Source: Thalassotalea sp. 42_200_T64 | GTDB taxonomy: Bacteria; Pseudomonadota; Gammaproteobacteria; Enterobacterales; Alteromonadaceae | Assembly: GCA_002162925.1 (NCBI GenBank) | Contig: MABC01000017.1 | Location: 1-44,571, forward strand | Length of the DNA: 44,571 nucleotides | Direction of reading: 5' to 3' | In this document: positions 32,209 through 39,526 of the stretch, one piece after another | Numbering within the stretch: the first letter of the stretch is position 1 | Layout of the letters: each line of letters begins with the position of its first letter | Program-made: the position numbers and the translations under genes | Notes under the pieces: generated by a model | Database searches by the model: none | What the model saw: the letters and a program-made list of their open reading frames with translations, nothing else | What the model was told of the DNA's origin: nothing

Positions 32209-35200
32209 TTAACCTTGTTTGACGTTGATATTTTGCTTGAGCAGCTCCAGGTTGAGCTCTTTTATCACCCGCAAATAGTCGAATGGCTGCAGTTTCGGTG
32301 AACATAAGCCTAGCCAAGTAAGCGACGGCTGTTTACTGACGATATTCAACCCCAACTCGACCATGACACTGACCTGATCCCAAGACAAATCCATGGGTTG
32401 TTCACGATTAAATGGATAAAACGAATAGGCCTGATTAACATCCTGTTGCGGCTCAAAAATACTGTCGAACCGACTTGCTAACCTTGCCGCTAATTCGCCG
32501 GCATTATTATCCTTTTCAAAGCCAATAATGGCAAAAGTGTCTTCTGACCAACGGATCACCAAATCATCGGGGTTGCGAGAGTAGAGTAATAAATCGGTTA
32601 AATTTATCAATTGACTGTTACGGATAGTGTCAGGCTTGGAAATATGGATCATTAATAGATACAACCTTGGTAAAATGCTGCGCTGTACCGGCAAAATATT
32701 TTGATGAATTTGGTTCATTAACTGACTGGTTTGCTCGATATAAATATCGAGATAACGGCGGCTTTTTACGCCGGTTACCTTATCTACCGTTGCCGCCTTT
32801 TCCAATTGATTATTGGCGTGCTCCAGTTCGGTGTTTTTTTGCGCATAATCTTTAGTCTTTTCGATAACCTGCCTTTTCAGCAACAGCTTTTGTTGCTGTT
32901 CAATCACTAATTTTCTATTGATAAGACGGGTATAACTGAGCACCGCGAAAGCAATAAAAATCACATAAAGCACATAGGCCCACCAAGTGTTCCAGGGCGC
33001 CGGATTTACACTGATATCGATAGAATAGCCTGGCTCGCTCCAGACACTATCACTATTGCCGGCAATGATTTGCAAGGTGTAATTTCCTGCGGGTAAATTG
33101 GTGTAGCTTGCGCGCTTTAATTTTCCGGCATCTATCCACTCATCATCAAAGCCGAGTAATCGGTATTTATAACGAGTTGATTCAGGATCGCTATAATTCA
33201 AGCCAACATATTCAAATGCGATTAATTGATCACTATAGTCAAACGTTAGCGACTCTACATTGGATAATCCTTGATTGAAAACCATAGGTTCATTAAGCTT
33301 AAAAATATTGGTTAGTCGGACTACTGGCGCGGGTTGGTCGGTTAAAATTTTTTTTGGATCGACACTGGTAAACCCTTTGGCACTGCCAAAATATAAGATA
33401 TCATCTGAGCCGCTAAATACTGCACCGTGGTTGTATTCTAAATCGACTAAACCATGGCGGGTATCGAAATGTTTAAAATTATTATGTTTTGCTGAATAGC
33501 GCGATATGCCTTTATTGGAGCTAAACCAAATATTTCCTGCAGAGTCTTGTGAAAACCCGTAAACGGTTTGATCTTTCAAGCCATTTTTTATATCAAAATA
33601 TTGAAAGGAATAGTTTTCATCGACAATATTGTCGCTGGTTAATAAGTTTAAGCCTGCTGCTTGCGTACCTACCCATAAATTGTTTTCCTGGTCGAATAAC
33701 ATGACCCAGGCGATATCACTACTTAAGCTGTTCTTGATATTAGCATCATGATGAATATGGGTGAATGTTTCAGTACGGGGATTGAGGCGATTAATGCCTC
33801 CATCATAAGTTGCTAACCAGATATCTCCTTGCTCATCTTCTACTATTTGTAAAATATGATTCGTGCTTGGACTGGTATTAGTCAACGGCAGGGTTGCCTC
33901 AAAACGTTTGAATTGGCCATTTTTTTTGAGCATATTCAGGCCTTTATGATAAGTAGAAACCCAAAGTCTACCCGCGCTGTCTTTATGGATGTCGGTAATA
34001 CTATTGGCCGAAATAGAATGGCTGTTTTTACTGTCATAGCGATAATTTTTAGATTCGCCATTGGCCAAATTGATCTCGAACAAACCCGATGATCTAGAGC
34101 CTAACCAAAGCCTGTCCCCATCTATGAGTAGGCTGGTTAAGCGCAGTTTATTATTGGCAAGATTGAATTTTAACGGGCTAATTTTATTATCTTCAAGCGC
34201 TAACTGATAAAGACCGTTGGCGTAGGTGCTAAAGACAATATGCTTGCTGTCTAGTTGCGCGAAATCCATGATTAAACTGCTGGCAATCTTTGGGTGTTTC
34301 TGATCATTATACTGAGTAAATGTGGTCATATGGGGATCCCAGCGACTGACCCCCGAAAATGTGCCAATCCAGATCATATTCTTGTTATCTTCAAAAATCG
34401 TCAGCACAAAATCATTGGTTAAACTGCGAGGATTGCTGATGGAATGATTGATATGGCTGAAGTTATCCTGTGCTTGGTCATATAGCACTATGCCTTTGTC
34501 GGTTGCCACCCAAATACGCCCGGTTGAGTCTTGAAAAATAGACTCAATCGAGTTACTCATCAGTGACGATTCAATACTTTCATCAAATTGGTAATGAACC
34601 ATTTGGCTATGCTCCTGGGAAAGCTTAAATAAACCACTTTCACTGGTACCTATCCAAATGTTCTGCAATGTATCTTGATAGAGCACTTTAATTAATTTTT
34701 CAGCCGTTGAGTCATTTTTATCGGCTCGGATTTTAACCGTTCGAATGAAATTTCCTTGTTGATCAAATACCGAAATCCCGCCGCCGCCAGTACCAACCCA
34801 AACCAGGCCATTCTCAGTTTGTAAAAGGGTTTCAACGCTGTTATTTGATAAGCTGTTGGGGTTTCCCAATTCTTGTACTATCTGTTTTATTTGCCATTCA
34901 TTATCATGACGAAACAGAATGTTTATGCCATTTTCAGTGCCAATCCAGAGGTTGCCACGGTTATCTTCGATTAACGCATTGATATTATCGTTGGTTAAGC
35001 TCAATGGCTTCGTTTTTGAGGTGATCCGTTGGAAGTTTTGCAAATTTTCACGGTATAAATTGAGACCGCCACCTCGGGTGGCAACCCAAATTTGTTTTTT
35101 ACTGTCAACGAGTATGCGACTGATCACATCGGAACTTAATGAGTTGGTATCTCTGGCATCGTGATGAAAACTTAAAAATTGATGGCCATCATACCTATGT

Positions 35201-35397
35201 ACGCCTTCTTGCGAACCAAACCAGATAAAACCTTGTTTATCCTGAGCAACGGTGCGAACCGCTTGATATGAAAGGGGATGATCGGCGATGAAATTTTTAA
35301 AAGAGTTAATATTTTGGGAAAAACAGGGGCGACTGAGTAGAGAGAAGAGCAATGCCAGGGTTAACATGAATGTTATTTTAATGTTTCTCTCCTTCAC
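32209..35397 (-). CDS. Reg_prop beta-propeller sensor with Y_Y_Y domain, one TM and degenerate GGDEF-like domain, about 1057-1062 aa
   Basis: A periplasmic sensor on a membrane anchor. After a signal peptide (TFMLTLALLFSLLSRPCFSQ), residues about 45-690 contain some 12-14 two-component-regulator propeller repeats, for example GFIWFGSQEGVHRYDG and QIWVATRGGGLNLYRE. A Y_Y_Y domain follows (YSDPESTRYKYRLLGFDDEWI near 745), then TM at about 815-832 (WAYVLYVIFIAFAVLSYTRL), a coiled coil and a C-terminal domain starting ATVDKVTGVKSRRYLDIYI. That start is GGDEF-like, but the signature position reads WSEDTFAII, so no cyclase activity is expected. The listed 5' end is a GTG without a ribosome site; ATT at 35382 fits better (see separate entry). 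Confidence 0.85.
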   Translation of the reverse strand: MKERNIKITFMLTLALLFSLLSRPCFSQNINSFKNFIADHPLSYQAVRTVAQDKQGFIWFGSQEGVHRYDGHQFLSFHHDARDTNSLSSDVISRILVDSKKQIWVATRGGGLNLYRENLQNFQRITSKTKPLSLTNDNINALIEDNRGNLWIGTENGINILFRHDNEWQIKQIVQELGNPNSLSNNSVETLLQTENGLVWVGTGGGGISVFDQQGNFIRTVKIRADKNDSTAEKLIKVLYQDTLQNIWIGTSESGLFKLSQEHSQMVHYQFDESIESSLMSNSIESIFQDSTGRIWVATDKGIVLYDQAQDNFSHINHSISNPRSLTNDFVLTIFEDNKNMIWIGTFSGVSRWDPHMTTFTQYNDQKHPKIASSLIMDFAQLDSKHIVFSTYANGLYQLALEDNKISPLKFNLANNKLRLTSLLIDGDRLWLGSRSSGLFEINLANGESKNYRYDSKNSHSISANSITDIHKDSAGRLWVSTYHKGLNMLKKNGQFKRFEATLPLTNTSPSTNHILQIVEDEQGDIWLATYDGGINRLNPRTETFTHIHHDANIKNSLSSDIAWVMLFDQENNLWVGTQAAGLNLLTSDNIVDENYSFQYFDIKNGLKDQTVYGFSQDSAGNIWFSSNKGISRYSAKHNNFKHFDTRHGLVDLEYNHGAVFSGSDDILYFGSAKGFTSVDPKKILTDQPAPVVRLTNIFKLNEPMVFNQGLSNVESLTFDYSDQLIAFEYVGLNYSDPESTRYKYRLLGFDDEWIDAGKLKRASYTNLPAGNYTLQIIAGNSDSVWSEPGYSIDISVNPAPWNTWWAYVLYVIFIAFAVLSYTRLINRKLVIEQQQKLLLKRQVIEKTKDYAQKNTELEHANNQLEKAATVDKVTGVKSRRYLDIYIEQTSQLMNQIHQNILPVQRSILPRLYLLMIHISKPDTIRNSQLINLTDLLLYSRNPDDLVIRWSEDTFAIIGFEKDNNAGELAARLASRFDSIFEPQQDVNQAYSFYPFNREQPMDLSWDQVSVMVELGLNIVSKQPSLTWLGLCSPKLQPFDYLRVIKELNLELLKQNINVKQG
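35380..35395 (-). promoter_or_regulatory. Ribosome binding site followed by probable ATT start codon
   Basis: On the minus strand AAGGAG (35394-35389) is followed after AGAAAC by ATT at 35382-35380, an ideal spacing of six bases. Initiation there gives MKITFMLTLALLFSLLS, a textbook signal peptide. The GTG at 35397 overlaps the ribosome site and has none of its own; the first ATG, at 35367, is 21 bases away and would lack the positive N-terminus. Confidence 0.55.
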
Positions 35398-35496
35398 CTA
35401 TTGAAACGAATATTTGAACTTAGCTGTTGCCATGCATCATTGCAAGAAAAAGTATCGCTGACGATGAGTTGTTACATTCGGCGAGCCATATAAGAA

Positions 35497-35529
35497 AAGG
35501 CTACTAATCAACTTGCTATTAGCAGCCTT
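35497..35529 (-). terminator. Terminator of the DRLIWKT-repeat subtilase gene
   Basis: AAGGCT-A-CTAAT (35497-35508) pairs with ATTAG-C-AGCCTT (35518-35529) around a 9-nt loop with one mismatch. On the minus strand the stem is followed by TTTTCTTA. It lies 9 bp beyond the stop codon. Confidence 0.72.
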
Positions 35530-35537
35530 GCTTTTAC

Positions 35538-37226
35538 TTACTGCTGTTCTACCCAATTGTTTACTTTAATTTCTTCATTGCTATTGAAATCGACGTTAGT
35601 TTTCCAAATTAATCTATCGACCTCTAAATTGGTTTTCCAGATCAATCGGTCGACTTCTAGGCTAGTTTTCCAGATCAACCTATCGACGTTAAAGCCAGTT
35701 TTCCAGATCAATCTGTCTATTTCAACATCGGTTAACGTGCTATCGTTAATGCCATCTGCATCTGAGCCGGTAATATCCCAAATATACTCAGCACCTAGCC
35801 CTTCAATGTAAAAATTACCGTCATCGTTGATGCTGGCCGGACCGGAATAGTGTTGCTCGCCTGCGAGATCTTGCGCTATATCTAAATCGGTATTGGCACA
35901 ATCAACTGCGGAACTGTTTAAGGCATCCTTAACATTAACGACACCTGCGCCTTGTTGAAAAACACTGTACGCCAATTCACCGCTTTCGGTACGGGCAGTA
36001 TGCGCACTGGCAATCAATCGACATTTCACCTGATCAGGCGTTAAGGTTGGATTATCGGTTAGCATCAGCGCCACTACGCCTGAAATAACCCCGGCAGCTT
36101 GTGAGGTACCTGACATTTCAAAGTACCTGCCACCATCATGATATTCCGGGTGTTCGATCACGATTTGCGAGTCATAAGACATCAAACCCGATAAATGTCC
36201 ACCGGGAGCGAGTATTTCCGGCTTAACAAAGCCTTCAAAAGTGGGACCTGCGGCACTAAAGGTAGCCAATTTATCATCGGAGACGTCTGTCGATGTGTAA
36301 TTGTCGGTCATCGCCCCTACGGTAATGATATAAGGTACATTGCCGGGTACGCCAATGGTCATCGGCTCAGGTCCGGTGTTACCGGCAGAGGCAACGACAA
36401 CAATACCGGCCTGCCATGCTTTCATTACCGCTAAATTTAGCGGGTCATCCCAGTAATTAGAACGTACCGGACCGCTAAATGACATGTTTAATACTTTTAG
36501 GTTAATTTGATCTTTCACCTGTAATGCCCAGTCGATGCCGCGGATCACATCGGCGTAAGTGGCCTGGCCATTGGCATCAAATGCTTTAATGCCAACAAGG
36601 GCGGCATTGGGGGCAACACCGTATATTTTTCCATAAACATCATAATCACTATTGGCGGCAATGCTGGCAACATGAGTACCATGACCACTGGCTTCATCGT
36701 CGTAATTACTGACCGAGTTGTTAATCGCATCATAGGTACCCCAAGCTTTATCTCGGCCATATAAATCGGTAGATAAACCGGATAATTGGTCTAGGCCGGT
36801 GTCAAGAAAGCCAATGGTGACGCTGTCGCCAAAGTTGTTTGCAGCATGCGCAGAGGTGGCTTCAATATACTCAGCTACCACCGCTTTCGGTTGCCATTTA
36901 CGCTTGCCCCAGGCACGGCCGCCGGCCAGCTTCACCCGATAATTCTCGCTAACCTTAACGGACATTTGTTGGTGTAACTGGCTTAATTGTGCTTCGGTTA
37001 AGTTCACCGCAACCGCATTAATGATGGCTAACTGATGGCTTGGTGTTGCCTCAAGTTTTGCTATGGTCGCTTGCAATAATTGATAATTATTGGCACTTAT
37101 GATGTAAGACTGAGTGGTATTGCCAGGCTTGGTTACAATTATCGAATTGATAAGCCAGGCAGAAAGCCCAATAACGCCTAGCAATGTGAACGGTTTTATT
37201 ATTTTAGTTACTGATTTAAAAGACAT
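35538..37226 (-). CDS. S8 subtilisin-like serine peptidase with C-terminal DRLIWKT repeats, 562 aa
   Basis: An exported or membrane-anchored subtilase. Residues 11-30 (KPFTLLGVIGLSAWLINSII) form an uncleaved or weakly cleaved signal segment; about 40-110 look like a propeptide. The catalytic triad is complete: Asp142 in IGFLDTGLD, His182 in GHGTHVASIA, Ser375 in SGTSQAAGVISG, with the oxyanion Asn283 in ASAGNTGPE. After the peptidase domain (to about 440) comes a linker and four 11-residue repeats at 503-543, each with (V/I)DRLIWKT, followed by NVDFNSNEEIKVNNWVEQQ. The repeats are not part of the catalytic fold; comparable short Trp-containing tail repeats occur in other bacterial S8 peptidases. 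It precedes a second, different subtilase on the same strand. Confidence 0.92.
   Translation of the reverse strand: MSFKSVTKIIKPFTLLGVIGLSAWLINSIIVTKPGNTTQSYIISANNYQLLQATIAKLEATPSHQLAIINAVAVNLTEAQLSQLHQQMSVKVSENYRVKLAGGRAWGKRKWQPKAVVAEYIEATSAHAANNFGDSVTIGFLDTGLDQLSGLSTDLYGRDKAWGTYDAINNSVSNYDDEASGHGTHVASIAANSDYDVYGKIYGVAPNAALVGIKAFDANGQATYADVIRGIDWALQVKDQINLKVLNMSFSGPVRSNYWDDPLNLAVMKAWQAGIVVVASAGNTGPEPMTIGVPGNVPYIITVGAMTDNYTSTDVSDDKLATFSAAGPTFEGFVKPEILAPGGHLSGLMSYDSQIVIEHPEYHDGGRYFEMSGTSQAAGVISGVVALMLTDNPTLTPDQVKCRLIASAHTARTESGELAYSVFQQGAGVVNVKDALNSSAVDCANTDLDIAQDLAGEQHYSGPASINDDGNFYIEGLGAEYIWDITGSDADGINDSTLTDVEIDRLIWKTGFNVDRLIWKTSLEVDRLIWKTNLEVDRLIWKTNVDFNSNEEIKVNNWVEQQ
35596..35724 (-). repeat. 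33-bp tandem repeat x4 encoding the DRLIWKT tail
   Basis: GTTTTCC (the complement of the Trp-Lys-Thr codons) recurs at 35599, 35632, 35665 and 35698, exactly 33 bp apart. Synonymous differences between copies (for example ATCAATCGG versus ATCAACCTA) show that the protein sequence is conserved while codons have drifted. Boundaries are approximate. Confidence 0.9.
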
Positions 37227-37322
37227 TCTCTTCCTCTTTGTTCAACATACTTAAAACTCATCTTAAACACTAGTCTGGCTAATGTTAAATTTTTTAGTCA
37301 TTTTCGTTAAGATTAAAACAAC

Positions 37323-37353
37323 AATATCCAGCCGATAAAATCGGCCGGATATT
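37323..37353 (-). terminator. Terminator of the PA-domain subtilase gene
   Basis: AATATCC-A-GCCGAT (37323-37336) pairs with ATCGGC-C-GGATATT (37340-37353) around AAA with one mismatch. On the minus strand it is followed by GTTGTTTT. It lies 20 bp beyond the stop codon. Confidence 0.75.
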
Positions 37354-37372
37354 AATCACGCGTTAATTAAAA

Positions 37373-39199
37373 TTAAAAGCTTACGGTGGCATCAGCAGAA
37401 CAGTTACTGGTATCTTGATCACATACTGAATAAGTATAAGTACCCGATGTTCTGAAACTGTCGGTGTAAGCACCATCATTGGTTGTCGTCGTTAATAAAC
37501 TACCATTTTTATAGATATCTACGCTGGCAGTAGTAGCGCCAGACCATGATAAATCTACTTTATTTTTGCCTTTTGCTCGATAACCATTGGCAGTCAAAGA
37601 TACATCACCTGCAGGTGGTTCAACTACAACGCCACAACCATTGGCTGTTAAGTAATCGCTTGCCGCTTTCGCTTTCACAATACCCGCACCAAAGTAGACA
37701 TCGTTCCCTGCAGCGCCAGCGTCTTCGGCGGTCGCTTTTAACGCTTCACGAATGTCAGTACCGGTACAACCATTATGATTAGACCAAACTAAGGCGGCGA
37801 TACCTGATACCGCAGGTGTTGCCATCGAAGTACCACTCATGAAACCATAATCTGAAGTACCAATGTTAATGTCTGCAGTTGCTGCCGCAATTAACGCTGA
37901 CCTGTCTTCAAAGGTAGCACCTACCGCTGGAATTGTTGTTGCGTTGGTCTCACCTAATGTGCCGTATAACATACCGGCTTCATTATTAATGATCATTGCG
38001 CCAATACCGCCAGAATTTTCACAGTTCTGTACTTTGTCGTGGAACGAAATAACACCACGGTCAATCACACAAATGTTGCCATTGGCACCGCCGTCAGTAG
38101 TTTCTGCTGTGCCCATGTAATAGGTGTTACCGCTTACGCTACCTGAATTTTCCATCGCTGATGAAGCAAAATATTGCCCATCGGCAGTCATAGACGCGCT
38201 TGTTGCCATGTCTGCTGGGTACGTTGATAAGGTATCTACGCCACCGGCGGTTACTTCAACACAAACCGTTTCATCGGTAACCGTTGTTGCTTTTTTGCCG
38301 CGACCTGTTGTTATTGTACAACTTGGGTATTGTGAGAAATTGGCAATGTTATTATCGCCATCATTGGCACCAATCATCATCACTGTTGGGTAACCGGCAG
38401 GGTAAGAACGTACGCTGTTACCATCGTTACCAGCAGCGGCTACCACTAAGCCACCCGCGGCAGTAAATGCTTTAAACGCATTCTCTTCAGTGCTGTTTGC
38501 ACCACCACCACCTAAACTCATGCTAATGATATTGGCACCAGCAGCTGTACATTTATCAGCGGCGTGAGCCAAGTCAGATGAATAACCCCAAGCATCGGCA
38601 TTGAATACTTTGATAATGTGCAAATCGGCACCTGGCGCCATACCAACAACTCCTACGTTGTTATCCGCTGCGGCAATCGTTCCGGCAACGTGTGTGCCAT
38701 GAGGGCCGCCATTTTCATCCCAGTTGCCAGTACCTGAATCGTTATCGCCGGTGATATTATTCCAAACAAAATCAGAGTTTGAACGGTCTAAACCCGAATC
38801 GATAATACAAACTTTCATGCCGGCATTGGCATTAAAGGTTAGTTGATCTGCTTGAGATTGGTATACCGCATATGGAGTGATTTGCATTGCTGATGGATCA
38901 CCAGCATCATCACCGTATACAGATAAAGGCATACGGCGTTGATCTTCTTCAATTGCCTGAATATGAGGGTTATTCATCAAGCCTTTCACTTGCTCTAAGT
39001 TTTTGCCTGAAAACGACGCCGCAATAAAACCATTACCGTCAACTTTCAGTTCAGCGCCTAATTTCTTGGCAAGAGCTTTCACTACACCTTTATTATTATT
39101 GTCTACGCGCATGATGTATCGATCGTCTGCCGCTTGTGCGCTAAATACTGAAGTAACGGCTAGGGCAACAATGGATGTTGCAAATTTTGATATTTTCAT
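37373..39199 (-). CDS. S8 serine peptidase with inhibitor propeptide, PA insert and Fn3-like tail, 608 aa
   Basis: A secreted subtilase. The signal peptide is 1-23 (ending FSAQA). Residues 26-90 are an I9-type propeptide (RYIMRVDNNNKGVVKALAKK and IQAIEEDQRR). The triad is Asp134 (CIIDSGLD), His167 (GGPHGTHVAGTIAA) and Ser458 (MSGTSMATPAVSG), with Asn258 in AAAGNDG. A protease-associated (PA) domain is inserted at about 305-445 (NICVIDRGVISFHDKVQNCENSGGIGAMI). The C-terminus from about 533 is a beta-sandwich (VDLSWSGATTASVDIYKNGSLL) with paired Cys near the end, typical of secreted Alteromonadales proteases. It likely degrades extracellular protein. It is separated by 146 bp and a terminator from the other subtilase. 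Confidence 0.95.
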   Translation of the reverse strand: MKISKFATSIVALAVTSVFSAQAADDRYIMRVDNNNKGVVKALAKKLGAELKVDGNGFIAASFSGKNLEQVKGLMNNPHIQAIEEDQRRMPLSVYGDDAGDPSAMQITPYAVYQSQADQLTFNANAGMKVCIIDSGLDRSNSDFVWNNITGDNDSGTGNWDENGGPHGTHVAGTIAAADNNVGVVGMAPGADLHIIKVFNADAWGYSSDLAHAADKCTAAGANIISMSLGGGGANSTEENAFKAFTAAGGLVVAAAGNDGNSVRSYPAGYPTVMMIGANDGDNNIANFSQYPSCTITTGRGKKATTVTDETVCVEVTAGGVDTLSTYPADMATSASMTADGQYFASSAMENSGSVSGNTYYMGTAETTDGGANGNICVIDRGVISFHDKVQNCENSGGIGAMIINNEAGMLYGTLGETNATTIPAVGATFEDRSALIAAATADINIGTSDYGFMSGTSMATPAVSGIAALVWSNHNGCTGTDIREALKATAEDAGAAGNDVYFGAGIVKAKAASDYLTANGCGVVVEPPAGDVSLTANGYRAKGKNKVDLSWSGATTASVDIYKNGSLLTTTTNDGAYTDSFRTSGTYTYSVCDQDTSNCSADATVSF

Positions 39200-39526
39200 A
39201 GTATGTAATTTCTCTTGGTTGTTTGAGCTTATTATTTTTTTATTCAGTCATTATTATTCCGTGTGACTCTAGTGACCGCATCATGTCCTTGAATATTGAT
39301 ATGGCTCCATACTAGCAGTTGCCCAATTGACACCTAGCAAATTCACGACGACTTTTCGCACTGTGCCGACAGTGCCTTGTCAAGTCATTTAAAAACAACA
39401 GCCTAGGCTTGTGTTGTGGGTTTGTTATGTCGTGTTTTTAATAATCATTGTCAGTTTGTTACTAGCTAGTGAGTACTCTTGCTCTGTCGGTAATGACAGT
39501 AACAAGCATGACACAAGCAAGTGAGT
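39200..39526. other. Intergenic region, 327 bp
   Basis: Holds the promoter of the PA-domain subtilase and the 3' end of the RND transporter unit. The perfect 10-bp palindrome AGCCTAGGCT (39400-39409) and a weak hairpin CTGTC/GACAG (39484-39499) are the only structures seen. No gene. Confidence 0.5.

Noticed and set aside
35596..35724. CRISPR-like regular 33-bp periodicity
   Set aside because: The repeats are coding, in frame with the subtilase and without spacers.
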